From assembly GCA_013289195.1 (NCBI GenBank), contig JABDAI010000023.1, positions 1 to 18,281 on the forward strand: a DNA stretch of 18,281 bases, read 5' to 3'. The notes under the pieces are model-generated. The model did not search any database and was not told where the DNA came from. It saw only the letters and a list, made by a program, of their open reading frames with translations. Position 1 is the first letter of the stretch. Each line of letters begins with the position of its first letter. The DNA is from Verrucomicrobiota bacterium (GTDB taxonomy: Bacteria > Verrucomicrobiota > Verrucomicrobiae > Opitutales > CG1-02-43-26). Below are positions 1 through 8,215 of the stretch, piece after piece. The position numbers and the translations under genes were made by a program.

Positions 1-134
1 AATTCTCTATAGACTTTAAGATCATAAATAGTCTTATACCAAATTTCATGCTAAAATGAACAAAGATCGCTTGAATTTATGCCAGATAATGACATTCTGA
101 TCGAGCAAACTTCTTATTAATATTATTTACAAGA

Positions 135-1490
135 ATGCCACTAGGTGAAACGATAATGGCGCCTGCAACGCCCGAAGGAGAATCTGCCATTGCGATGGTC
201 AGAGTGAGTGGACCTTTATGCCTAGATATTGCACAAAATGCATTTAAAGACAATAGCAGTGAACCTCGAAGAGCTACCTTAGCTTATTATTATGATTTAA
301 GTGGTAAGACCGTAGATCAAATTTTATACACCTACTATCCGGAAAAAAGCTCGTATACGGGGGAATCGCTTTTGGAGGTATGTTGTCATGGGAATCCTTT
401 AATTGTACAAAAAATTTCGGAAGACCTGATCAAACGCGGATGTCGCCTTGCCTTGGAAGGGGAATTTACTCGCACTGCATTTTTGAATGGGAAAATGGAT
501 CTTTCCCAGGCTGAAGCCGTATGCGATATCATCACAGCGCGCAGTGAGAATGCTTTAAATGTTGCGCAAAAACAATTATCAGGAGCATTGGGAGAAAGGA
601 TAAATGCGTTTTCCGATAAACTATTACAAATCATTGCTGAGATTGAGGCCTATATTGACTTCCCAGAAGAAGATCTTCCAGCAGAGCAGTTGCAGGATAT
701 TCAAAATCGACTCCTTGAACTGATTGCGAACTTTGAAGAATTAATTATTACGAGCAACTACAAGTCTCTCTTACAAAACGGCATCAAGACAGTAATCATA
801 GGAGCACCTAATGCAGGGAAAAGTAGTTTACTCAATGTTCTTGTGGGCGAAGAAAGAGCTATAGTAAGCCCAGAGCCAGGGACTACCAGAGATTTTATTT
901 CGGAACAAATCATGATAGGGCCGTTCAGCATAAGAATAATGGATACAGCGGGAATCCATGAAACGAATAACGCAATAGAACAATTAGGTATTCTAAAAAC
1001 AATTACAAAAATCAAAGAGGCTGATTTTTATATTCTGGTAATAGATAGTTCAGTCCCCTATCCGATTCTTTCCCAAGAAATACTCGAATATTTGAAAAAA
1101 GAAAACACGTTGATTCTCGAAAACAAAGTAGATTTGCCGCAATTTACCAAGAATGCAGAGTTTCTAGTAAATTATAACTGGTGCAAAATTTCCCTAAAAA
1201 CAAATGTGGGCATTCAAGAATTCCGAAAGTGCATCATGGCAATGTTTCAATCGAATATTGTTAAAATGCAAACCGATAATTTAATGATCAATGCAAGACA
1301 TGCTTGCGCACTGAAACTTGCAAAGGGATATCTAATGCATTCGATCGATGCATTAACACAAAATATTCCAGGAGAAATTATTGCCAGCGAACTACGAGAA
1401 GCCTTAAAAGCATTACAGGAAATCATCGGCGAAGTGGATAATGAAGCCATTCTAGATAAACTTTTTAGCACATTTTGTATAGGAAAATGA
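135..1490 (+). CDS. mnmE: tRNA uridine-5-carboxymethylaminomethyl modification GTPase MnmE
   Basis: MnmE is a GTPase that works with MnmG to modify the wobble uridine (U34) of certain tRNAs, using a folate cofactor, in the cytoplasm. The 451-residue length is normal for the family. The N-terminal folate-binding domain opens with [11 protein letters not shown] and leads into a helical domain. The inserted G domain carries G1 GAPNAGKS (223-230), GTTRD (249-253), G3 DTAG (270-273) and G4 NKVD (330-333). The protein ends in CIGK (448-451), the family's C-terminal CxGK motif with the functional cysteine, so the gene is intact. The ATG at 135 places the conserved N-terminus correctly. No Shine-Dalgarno sequence is visible; the leader is AT-rich. 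The stop overlaps the mnmG start (ATGA), implying co-translation with its partner. Confidence 0.97.
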   Translation: MPLGETIMAPATPEGESAIAMVRVSGPLCLDIAQNAFKDNSSEPRRATLAYYYDLSGKTVDQILYTYYPEKSSYTGESLLEVCCHGNPLIVQKISEDLIKRGCRLALEGEFTRTAFLNGKMDLSQAEAVCDIITARSENALNVAQKQLSGALGERINAFSDKLLQIIAEIEAYIDFPEEDLPAEQLQDIQNRLLELIANFEELIITSNYKSLLQNGIKTVIIGAPNAGKSSLLNVLVGEERAIVSPEPGTTRDFISEQIMIGPFSIRIMDTAGIHETNNAIEQLGILKTITKIKEADFYILVIDSSVPYPILSQEILEYLKKENTLILENKVDLPQFTKNAEFLVNYNWCKISLKTNVGIQEFRKCIMAMFQSNIVKMQTDNLMINARHACALKLAKGYLMHSIDALTQNIPGEIIASELREALKALQEIIGEVDNEAILDKLFSTFCIGK

Positions 1491-3379
1491 ACAAGGAAAT
1501 AAAATTAAAAAAAGAATGCCCTTATGATGTGATCGTATGTGGTGCAGGTCATGCGGGATGCGAAGCTGCACTAGCGGCCGGCAGAATGGGAGCCCAAGTA
1601 CTTTTATTAAGTGGTAATATCGATACTATTGCACAAATGAGTTGCAACCCAGCAATTGGTGGACAGGCAAAAGGGCATATAGTAAGAGAAATCGATGCAC
1701 TGGGGGGCGAGATGGGTATAAATGCCGACGTTTCAGGGATACAATTTAAACTTTTAAATGAATCAAAAGGACCCGCAGTACAGGCTCCTCGAGTACAATG
1801 CGATAAAAAAATCTATCAGTTTCGAATGAAGCATGTCCTGGAACTTCACCCCCATATCACCGTTTTTCAAACGATGGTCACTGGGTTGGTTTATGAAAAC
1901 GGAAAAGTCATCGGAGTTGAAACAAACCTCAACCTGACCTTTTATGGAAAAACTGTTATTGTAACTACTGGCACTTTTTTACGAGGCCTAATGCATATTG
2001 GACAAAATAAGAATGAGGGCGGAAGAATAGGAGACTTTAGTGCAAAAACATTGTCGCAAAGCTTCTTGAATGCTGGAATCGAACTAGAGCGTCTTAAAAC
2101 GGGAACACCACCACGCATCTTGGGCTCGAGCATTAATTTTAATAAGTGCGAGGAACAACCTGGAGACTGCAATCCTGTCTTCTTCGGTTTCTATGATACA
2201 CGCGGTGCTGAAGATTTGTTCCACGTGGAACAAAAAGGCCAACATAAATTAGGCTGGCTACCAGGAAGCAACCAAATCTCTTGTTGGGTGACAGATACCA
2301 CTGAAAAAACTGCAGAGATAATCAATAAAAATGTCCATCTCTCCCCGATGTATTCAGGAGAAATCAAGAGCAAAGGTCCACGTTACTGTCCAAGCATTGA
2401 AGACAAGTTTGTTCGTTTTTCAGATAAACCAACGCATCGAATATTCTTGGAACCGGAAGGTAGAAACACCGACGAATGGTATATCAATGGATTTTCGACG
2501 AGTTTACCCTTTGAAATCCAGCTTAGTGGACTTAAAACAATTACAGGGCTCGAGAATGCCATTATCACCCGCCCTGCCTATGCTGTAGAGTATGATTTTG
2601 CGCCACCTCAGCAACTATTTCCATCTTTAGAATCAAAAAAAGTAGAAAATCTTTTTTTTGCCGGACAGATCAACGGTACAACGGGATATGCTGAAGCCGC
2701 CGGCCAAGGTCTTATAGCGGGTATCAATGCCGTACAAAAAGTAAGGCAACAACCTCCCCTAATACTCAGCCGTCATGAAGCTTACCTAGGAGTTCTAATT
2801 GATGATCTCGTCACTAAAGGAACACTGGAGCCTTACCGAATGTTCACCAGCCGTGCCGAACATCGCCTATTGCTCAATCATAGCAGCGCTGAAATTCGCC
2901 TGATGCATCACATTGAGAAGCATCAGTTGGTTCCGCAAGATCGTTTACAAAAAATTAAGAAAAAAGCAGACATTATCAATTCTTGGACTCTACGCTTAGA
3001 GACAGAAAAGACAAAAGGAGGCACCTGGGCTGAAAATATACGCCGTACCCAAATAGGAGATGACTCAGCGTTCCCAGTAGAGTTTCAAAACTTGCATCAA
3101 ACTGCCCGGACTGAAATCAGTTATCAAGTGCGCTATAAAGGTTATTTAGATCGAGAAATGCGGTCTATGGAACGCATGCGGCATTTAGATAAGATTCGTA
3201 TTCCTAAAAATTTTGACTATCAAACTGCCGTAAAAGGCCTACGTAATGAAAGCAGAGAAAAGCTTCAACTCATCAAACCCGAGACAGTTGGACAAGCTAG
3301 CAGAATTAGTGGGATCAATCCCCCGGATATCAGTTTATTGATGGTATCTATAAAAGCGTTTGACCAAGAAGAAAATTAA
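1487..3379 (+). CDS. mnmG: tRNA uridine-5-carboxymethylaminomethyl modification enzyme MnmG (GidA)
   Basis: MnmG is the FAD- and NADH-dependent partner of MnmE in U34 modification of tRNA. With the ATG at 1487 it has 630 residues, normal for the family. The FAD dinucleotide fold is GAGHAG at residues 19-24, followed by [12 protein letters not shown], then [20 protein letters not shown] and the [13 protein letters not shown] block, also family signatures, follow, and the C-terminal tRNA-binding part ends near [13 protein letters not shown]. An in-frame TTG at 1475 would add four residues, but the ATG that overlaps the mnmE stop is the more natural start, with AGGA at 1481-1484 just upstream. 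The gene converges on the proline catabolism genes, with only 17 nt between the stops. The segment [16 protein letters not shown] and a DTRG...FHVEQ insertion look Verrucomicrobiota-like to me; this is from memory. Confidence 0.97.
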   Translation: MNKEIKLKKECPYDVIVCGAGHAGCEAALAAGRMGAQVLLLSGNIDTIAQMSCNPAIGGQAKGHIVREIDALGGEMGINADVSGIQFKLLNESKGPAVQAPRVQCDKKIYQFRMKHVLELHPHITVFQTMVTGLVYENGKVIGVETNLNLTFYGKTVIVTTGTFLRGLMHIGQNKNEGGRIGDFSAKTLSQSFLNAGIELERLKTGTPPRILGSSINFNKCEEQPGDCNPVFFGFYDTRGAEDLFHVEQKGQHKLGWLPGSNQISCWVTDTTEKTAEIINKNVHLSPMYSGEIKSKGPRYCPSIEDKFVRFSDKPTHRIFLEPEGRNTDEWYINGFSTSLPFEIQLSGLKTITGLENAIITRPAYAVEYDFAPPQQLFPSLESKKVENLFFAGQINGTTGYAEAAGQGLIAGINAVQKVRQQPPLILSRHEAYLGVLIDDLVTKGTLEPYRMFTSRAEHRLLLNHSSAEIRLMHHIEKHQLVPQDRLQKIKKKADIINSWTLRLETEKTKGGTWAENIRRTQIGDDSAFPVEFQNLHQTARTEISYQVRYKGYLDREMRSMERMRHLDKIRIPKNFDYQTAVKGLRNESREKLQLIKPETVGQASRISGINPPDISLLMVSIKAFDQEEN

Positions 3380-3396
3380 TATTTTTTTTCTAACAT

Positions 3397-4998
3397 TTAA
3401 GATTTTTCTGTTGAAAATTCTTGTCTTGAGCTATTTTCAGTTATCACCCTCGGATACATAAAATTTAATAGGTAATCATGACCCCCTGCCTTAGTGCCTG
3501 TACCAGACATATAGGCACCTCCGAAAGGTTGACGCTCTACATTCGCTCCGGTAATTGCACGGTTTAAATATAAATTTCCTACATGCAGTTCATGCTTTGC
3601 ACGTTCTAAGTTTTTAGGACTTCTAGAAAATATGCCCCCGGTGAGAGCATAGGCGGTTGAATTGGCCCATTCAATGGCTTGATCAAAATCTTTTGCTTTC
3701 ATAATACATAACAATGGACCAAAGACTTCTTCCTGCGCAATTGTTTTCCCAGGGTCCACATCGCCTACTATCATGAGGGGGACGTAGAAACCGTCAATTG
3801 ATGGGATGGTACCTTTAAAGAGTATCGTCCCTTCCTGAACTGCAAGATCCTGGTATTTAAGAATTTTTTCCTTTGCTTCTAAATTAATGACTGCACCCAA
3901 ATCATAGGCCGGGTCCTCTGAAGGCCCCATCTTTAATTCAGAAGCAGCTTGAATCAAGCGACCAACAATTCTTTCATAAATTTCCTCAAGCACAATGAGT
4001 CGCGAGCATGCCGAACACTTCTGCCCTTGATAACCAAAAGCTGAAGCTATGATTGCTGGAATCGCTGCATCCAGGTCGGCATCGGAATCAATAATTATTG
4101 CATTTTTGCCTCCCATTTCGCAGATAACTTTTTTAATCTGCTCCTGATGTGGATGAACCTTAGCGGCTTCTTCCAAAATTCTTAACCCAACCTGTAGTGA
4201 ACCAGTAAATACAATTAAACTCACTAAAGGATTGGTAACAAGGTATTCTCCTACTTCCTGCCCATACCCAGGCAAGAAATTAAATACACCTGCAGGCAAA
4301 CCAATTTCTTGAAAAACACTCACAAGCAAATGTCCGACAACAGAAGAGGATTCCGAAGGCTTATAAACAATAGTATTTCCAGTAACCATTCCAGCAGATA
4401 TCATACCAACACTAATAGCTAACGGAAAATTCCAAGGAGCAATCACTACAGCCACCCCCCTTGGTTCATGCAAATACCAATTGGTCTCCCCAGCAACACT
4501 TCTTAAATGGATGGGCTTGCCTATTTTTAAAATTTCTCTGGCATAATATTCAAGAAAGTCAATAGCTTCCGCAACATCGCTATACGCCTGATCCCATTGC
4601 TTACCGGTTTCTAAAATTTGCCATGCAGCGAATTCGTATATCCGACTACGCATGACTTCCGCTGCTTTCAATAAAAATCTAGCACGATCGATAGGCTTTG
4701 TCTTCCTCCATGAAGCAAATGCTTCTTTTGCAGAAGAAACAGCATCCCCTGCATGATGTCGCTCCGCTACACATACATTTCCAATTAATTCATTTATATC
4801 ATTAGGATTGATGCTTTTTAATGTCTTTGATGTAAGTATATCATTTCCATTAATAAAAAGAGGATAGGTTTTACCCAATTGCGAACGAACCTCCTTTATA
4901 GCATCTTTGAAATGACGTCTCGTACTTTCCTTTGTGAAATCAGCACTGGGTTCATTATAAAATAACTTTAGCTTAAGTTCCTTATCATAAGTGCTCAT
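3397..4998 (-). CDS. L-glutamate gamma-semialdehyde (P5C) dehydrogenase, PutA C-half type
   Basis: This is an aldehyde dehydrogenase superfamily enzyme of 533 residues that should oxidise glutamate semialdehyde (from pyrroline-5-carboxylate) to glutamate with NAD+, the second step of proline breakdown. Seen in the sequence: APWNFPLA (187-194, PWN motif), NTIVYKPSES in the NAD site, the general-base glutamate in EMGGKN (294-299), the catalytic cysteine in GQKCSA (C328) and EEVFGP (423-428). NRAITGANVERQPFGG (479-494) is the substrate-end signature I associate with P5C dehydrogenases rather than with general aldehyde dehydrogenases. The ATG lies 2 nt after the stop of the upstream proline dehydrogenase, in a different frame, so the pair forms an operon. 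No Shine-Dalgarno sequence is visible at the start. rocA or the C-terminal half of putA would be the usual name. Confidence 0.93.
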   Translation of the reverse strand: MSTYDKELKLKLFYNEPSADFTKESTRRHFKDAIKEVRSQLGKTYPLFINGNDILTSKTLKSINPNDINELIGNVCVAERHHAGDAVSSAKEAFASWRKTKPIDRARFLLKAAEVMRSRIYEFAAWQILETGKQWDQAYSDVAEAIDFLEYYAREILKIGKPIHLRSVAGETNWYLHEPRGVAVVIAPWNFPLAISVGMISAGMVTGNTIVYKPSESSSVVGHLLVSVFQEIGLPAGVFNFLPGYGQEVGEYLVTNPLVSLIVFTGSLQVGLRILEEAAKVHPHQEQIKKVICEMGGKNAIIIDSDADLDAAIPAIIASAFGYQGQKCSACSRLIVLEEIYERIVGRLIQAASELKMGPSEDPAYDLGAVINLEAKEKILKYQDLAVQEGTILFKGTIPSIDGFYVPLMIVGDVDPGKTIAQEEVFGPLLCIMKAKDFDQAIEWANSTAYALTGGIFSRSPKNLERAKHELHVGNLYLNRAITGANVERQPFGGAYMSGTGTKAGGHDYLLNFMYPRVITENSSRQEFSTEKS

Positions 4999-5000
4999 AA

Positions 5001-6389
5001 TTATACTTGTTTTAATAATTTTTGGGGGTTTTGTAAAAGTACCTCTGTATCTAAATTTTCGACAAAACTATGGCGTAGAAATGATTCATTGGATGTATTT
5101 TCTATCAGCCGACGAATAAGATATCCCATACCTGCAACAATTTTCCCATAAGGACAATAAAACCGCACATGGCCACCGGCTTCCTTAATAGCTTTTGAAA
5201 TAGGTTCTGCCATACCGTATAAAAGCTGAAATTCATAGCGCGATGATGGAACACCCAATTCTTTTGCAGTTTCCCATACAGAAGCAATCGAACGAATGTT
5301 ATGAGAACCGCATGCAAAATAACAAAGATTAGAATTGTTGAGAATTTCCCGAGCTAAGGTTTCAAAGGCCATATCGGTTTGTGCTTTCTGAAGCCATACT
5401 GGGGATTCCCAACCCTTTTGCTCGGCAAGAATCCTCTCATAATCCCAATAGGCACCTTTGACTAAACGGATTTCAAAAGGCAAATGATTCAATTTCCCCC
5501 AATCTATTAATTTGCTTAGATCCTCTGATGTTTCTTTTAAATAGGCCTGTAGAACAATGCCTAAATGAGGGTAGTCTTTAAATTCAGCATCGCTGCGCAA
5601 ACGCCGAAAGACTTCAAGGGTGATATTTTTTAATTGATACATTTCCATATCAATAGTCAAAGTTCCTTCCAATTGAATAACTTTTCTGTAGATGGGTTTT
5701 AAGCGTTCTAGGATTTCTTGTACAGAATTTTCAAAATCCATCACATTAATTTTTGAAAAAAGCCCAGATAATTTTATCGATATTTGCATTATAGGTGCGC
5801 TGCCCCAGTCTTGTACATAATTAAGAGAAATGCCAGTCATAGGAAAGGCAGTCCATTCATATTTGTGATGTTCCATATCATTGAGAAGCTGCAGATAAGT
5901 TTGCTGATAGTGGATTTCCTCTTCCTTGGTCAATGTTTTTTCACCTAGAGCGGCAACGGTAAAAGCATAGCCCTTTTCTCGCAGATTTTCTAGTGTTAGC
6001 ATAGCACGAAAAGTTGTTTCGCCAATTATAAATTGCTTTCCAATTGTCTTGATATTGAATGCTATCAATTTTTGAAGAACTTTGTTTCCAAGCAATCCTC
6101 CGCGAGTTCCCAGTTTCATCAGATGCCTTAAAATAGGAGGTAAATTATCCGGCTTTGCCAAAAAATACTCACGCAAATGTTGCATTAAGGCTTGGCTTGT
6201 TTGGAGTGATGGAAAAACGCTAATAAAGGAAAATAGTTGAGTTTTAAAATCATCATTGCTCATCACCCAAGCCATTGTACGACCAATCCATTTCTTTGTA
6301 TTGAAGAGAGTTGGTTTTTCATCTCTAATTTGTTCAAAGAAATATTTTCCTTGGCTAACTATCCGCTGATCGAAATCTTCAGAAAACAT
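5001..6389 (-). CDS. Proline dehydrogenase, PutA N-half type
   Basis: This is a flavin-dependent proline dehydrogenase that oxidises proline to pyrroline-5-carboxylate. Its 462 residues exceed the roughly 300 of stand-alone enzymes because an N-terminal helical arm precedes the barrel, as in PutA. Barrel motifs seen: IDMEMYQLKNITLEVF (246-261), LGIVLQAYL (276-284), IRLVKGAYWDYE (307-318), GSHN (361-364), YEFQLLYGM (385-393), RFYCPYG (409-415) and RRLIEN (426-431), whose arginines bind the substrate carboxylate. It ends at a TAA two bases before the dehydrogenase start. No DNA-binding ribbon-helix-helix domain is seen at the N-terminus, so self-regulation as in enteric PutA is unlikely. The start is the first ATG and has no clear Shine-Dalgarno sequence. 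Confidence 0.92.
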   Translation of the reverse strand: MFSEDFDQRIVSQGKYFFEQIRDEKPTLFNTKKWIGRTMAWVMSNDDFKTQLFSFISVFPSLQTSQALMQHLREYFLAKPDNLPPILRHLMKLGTRGGLLGNKVLQKLIAFNIKTIGKQFIIGETTFRAMLTLENLREKGYAFTVAALGEKTLTKEEEIHYQQTYLQLLNDMEHHKYEWTAFPMTGISLNYVQDWGSAPIMQISIKLSGLFSKINVMDFENSVQEILERLKPIYRKVIQLEGTLTIDMEMYQLKNITLEVFRRLRSDAEFKDYPHLGIVLQAYLKETSEDLSKLIDWGKLNHLPFEIRLVKGAYWDYERILAEQKGWESPVWLQKAQTDMAFETLAREILNNSNLCYFACGSHNIRSIASVWETAKELGVPSSRYEFQLLYGMAEPISKAIKEAGGHVRFYCPYGKIVAGMGYLIRRLIENTSNESFLRHSFVENLDTEVLLQNPQKLLKQV

Positions 6390-6504
6390 ATTGAGGTATA
6401 AGAATAGGGGTTATAAATAAAGTCTAGCCTTATTTTCGCTGGTTCAAAAACATTTGACGATCTTTTTTTCTAGAAAATAGAGCGAATTTTAATGAAGAAA
6501 CCCT

Positions 6505-6545
6505 CTTGCAAAACTGCCATTGATCATAATGTCAGTTTTTGCAAG
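6505..6545 (-). terminator. Conserved 41-nt 3' hairpin of the first cassette
   Basis: CTTGCAAAACTG (6505-6516) is complementary to CAGTTTTTGCAAG (6533-6545), and an inner CAT/ATG pair extends the stem. It lies exactly 24 nt past the stop of the gene at 6570. The paralogous cassette has the same structure at the same distance. There is no good U-run after it on the minus strand, so it may protect mRNA ends or act as a weak terminator. Confidence 0.55.
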
Positions 6546-6569
6546 ATTGCTAATCAAATCTAATATAGT

Positions 6570-7154
6570 TTATTGATTGCCACAATTGCCAACCTTCTTA
6601 AGGTCTTTTATTTCCACAAAAAATACCTTTTCTGGCTTATATTTGGTCTCCAAAATCCCATGACCCGAACGAGCTATTCCAATATTCAAGGTTCTTTCTG
6701 AAATCTCTACATTTGCTCTAAATCTGCCGACATTATTATCGATTAATGCTTCCCTAGTATATATACCCTTCTTTAAAGGTATCGGCTCACCAAAATTATT
6801 TACTCCAACAACATCGTCAAATTCTGACTTTAATTGAATTTTTGAAATGCCTTCTTTGCTATAGCCTAAAAATGTATTTTTCGAAACATCATAATTATAA
6901 AGATGATACTTATTTTCTGCTGGATTTTCTAATTTCGGACTCATGAACCCAATTTCAGGCAAATTAACATCCGAGTTGCCACAGGTGTCAACACTTGAAG
7001 GGCTTACAAGACTTTTTAAAAGATGTACGAAAACAGGAATGTGTGTTTGCATATATTGATTCCTATCCGTTTCGTCTGTCCCCAATAGGCCATTTAATCC
7101 AGAAACCATAAAGGTCATCATATAAATAATTTTAATATATTTATTTATTTTCAT
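6570..7154 (-). CDS. Putative secreted protein of unknown function, paralog 1
   Basis: I do not recognise this family. The 194-residue product starts MKINKYIK followed by a hydrophobic stretch to about residue 25 (IIYMMTFMVSGLNGLLG), a typical Sec signal peptide. The mature part is hydrophilic and probably beta-rich. It shares blocks with the next gene: THIPVFV, SVDTCG, GEPIPLKKG, YTREALIDNNVGR and YKPEKVFFVEIKDL. One cysteine in DTCG and one near the C-terminus (GNC) are kept in both copies, suggesting a disulfide formed outside the cytoplasm. The leader is A-rich without a Shine-Dalgarno sequence, but a good promoter lies about 45 nt upstream. There is no transporter or enzyme motif. A secreted effector, adhesin or toxin-like factor are all possible; nothing here decides. 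Confidence 0.75.
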   Translation of the reverse strand: MKINKYIKIIYMMTFMVSGLNGLLGTDETDRNQYMQTHIPVFVHLLKSLVSPSSVDTCGNSDVNLPEIGFMSPKLENPAENKYHLYNYDVSKNTFLGYSKEGISKIQLKSEFDDVVGVNNFGEPIPLKKGIYTREALIDNNVGRFRANVEISERTLNIGIARSGHGILETKYKPEKVFFVEIKDLKKVGNCGNQ

Positions 7155-7205
7155 AATTTTTCTTTTTTTAACATTTTATTAAAACTAAAAGATATAGTTG
7201 AAATA

Positions 7206-7234
7206 AATATCGCATATTTTCGGAATAAAGTCAA
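7206..7234 (-). promoter_or_regulatory. Promoter of secreted paralog 1
   Basis: On the minus strand: TTGACT (7234-7229), a 17-nt spacer, and GATATT (7211-7206). The last three spacer bases, TGC, give an extended -10. The same arrangement, with identical boxes and spacing, precedes the second paralog. The predicted transcription start is near 7199, giving a leader of about 45 nt. Confidence 0.65.
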
Positions 7235-7264
7235 TTAGGGTGTAAATTTTGCGAATAAATAGAG

Positions 7265-7302
7265 TAATAATAAACTTGCAAAATAATAATAAACTTGCAA
7301 AA
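7265..7302. repeat. Perfect 19-bp tandem repeat
   Basis: The unit TAATAATAAACTTGCAAAA occurs at 7265-7283 and again at 7284-7302 without mismatch. The second copy contains the left arm of the hairpin at 7294-7334, so the repeat supplies a spare copy of that arm. Confidence 0.9.
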
Positions 7303-7334
7303 CTGCCATAGATTATCATGACAGTCTTTGCAAG
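7294..7334 (-). terminator. Conserved 41-nt 3' hairpin of the second cassette
   Basis: CTTGCAAAACTG (7294-7305) pairs with CAGTCTTTGCAAG (7322-7334), with an inner CAT/ATG pair. The loop sequence differs from that of the first copy while the stem is kept. It lies 24 nt past the stop of the gene at 7359. On the minus strand it is followed by TTTATTATTATTTT, a fair U-rich tail, so termination is plausible for this copy. Confidence 0.6.
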
Positions 7335-7358
7335 ATAGCTAATTATATCAGATTTAAC

Positions 7359-7985
7359 TTATTTTAATTCTTTGAATCCAGTAAAGATGCTACAACTACC
7401 AATCATCTGAAGATCTTTTATTTGCACAAAAAATACCTTTTCTGGCTTATATGTGGCAGTCCAACGCGTAGCACCCGATTGTTCTATTCCAATATCCATG
7501 GTTCCTTCTGAAACCTCTACAGTTGCTCTATATCTGCCGACATTATTCTCGATTAATGCTTCCCTTGTATAGGTGCCTGCCTTTAAAGGAATTGGCTCAC
7601 CAAAATTACGTTCGCCATAAGCACCTTCAAATTTTGCTTTTAATTGAATTACTGAAATGCCTCTATCGCTATAGCCTAAAAATTTTTTACTATGAACATA
7701 AAGATTATACTTATTTTCTGCTGCATTTTCTAAGTTCAGCCAAACGTCTCCAGTTTCAGTTTCTGCAGTGCTCTCCCAATTTTCAGGGTCCATTGTATAA
7801 CTCGTGCCGCAGGTATCAACACTTTTTGAGCCGACTAATCCATTTACGAAAACAGGAATGTGTGTTCGTATATATTCATTCTTCATTCTATCCGTTTCTT
7901 CTAACGCCGCACCCAATATTCCATTCAATCCTAAAACCATAAAGGTCATCATATAAATAATTTTAATATATTTATTTATTTTCAT
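7359..7985 (-). CDS. Putative secreted protein of unknown function, paralog 2
   Basis: Unrecognised family; tandem paralog of the gene at 6570. The product has 208 residues. The first 17 (MKINKYIKIIYMMTFMV) are identical to paralog 1 and form a signal peptide. Shared blocks are THIPVFV, SVDTCG, FGEPIPL, YTREALIENNVGR and YKPEKVFFVQIKDL. The variable part lies between the DTCG cysteine and ENKYNLY, where this copy has an acidic insertion (about residues 66-82). The C-terminus is seven residues longer than in paralog 1. The first cysteine of SVDTCG and the cysteine of GSC are conserved, consistent with one disulfide. There is no Shine-Dalgarno sequence; the promoter at 8035-8063 gives a leader of about 43 nt. 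Strong conservation of the second half suggests that this is the functional core. Confidence 0.75.
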   Translation of the reverse strand: MKINKYIKIIYMMTFMVLGLNGILGAALEETDRMKNEYIRTHIPVFVNGLVGSKSVDTCGTSYTMDPENWESTAETETGDVWLNLENAAENKYNLYVHSKKFLGYSDRGISVIQLKAKFEGAYGERNFGEPIPLKAGTYTREALIENNVGRYRATVEVSEGTMDIGIEQSGATRWTATYKPEKVFFVQIKDLQMIGSCSIFTGFKELK

Positions 7986-8034
7986 AATTTTTTATTTTTT
8001 GATATTTTAAAAACTAAAAGATATAGTTTGAATA

Positions 8035-8063
8035 AATATCACATTTTTTAAGAATAAAGTCAA
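8035..8063 (-). promoter_or_regulatory. Promoter of secreted paralog 2
   Basis: On the minus strand: TTGACT (8063-8058), a 17-nt spacer ending in TGT (extended -10), and GATATT (8040-8035). Boxes and spacing are the same as for paralog 1, although the spacer sequence has drifted, which supports function. Confidence 0.65.
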
Positions 8064-8215
8064 TTAAGTAGTAATTTTTAAGAACTCCATTTAAAAACTA
8101 TAAAAATTGAAGTTTTTTGAAATTAGGATTGTTTTTAGCCCGTCTCAGCAGTAAAGTTTTTTATCCAAAACTGAGGTTTTTAACACATATTGACCAGGAT
8201 TTAGGATCCAAACAA

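Larger units (their letters stand above)
6505..8063 (-). repeat. Tandem duplication of a whole gene cassette
   Basis: Two direct copies run from the 3' hairpin to the promoter: 6505-7234 and 7294-8063. The match covers the -35 and -10 boxes, about 70 bp of leader, the coding region, the 24-nt stop-to-hairpin spacing and the hairpin itself. The copies have diverged: several indels lie in the coding part and one has a 21-nt extension at its 3' end. The duplication is therefore not recent, yet the key regulatory parts are kept. Confidence 0.85.

Noticed and set aside
1..49. Minus-strand open stretch starting ATG at 49 and running off the left edge (MKFGIRLFMILKSIEN)
   Set aside because: Only 16 codons, no Shine-Dalgarno sequence and no recognisable promoter; it could be the start of a divergent gene but cannot be supported here.
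6466..6477. Palindrome TTTTCTAGAAAA upstream of the proline dehydrogenase gene
   Set aside because: Short and AT-rich, expected by chance; there is no second copy at a related promoter in the window.
7523..7942. 139-codon plus-strand open frame
   Set aside because: It is antisense to secreted paralog 2; its composition (Cys, Leu, His, Tyr rich) is that of a shadow frame and the paralogous gene does not preserve it.
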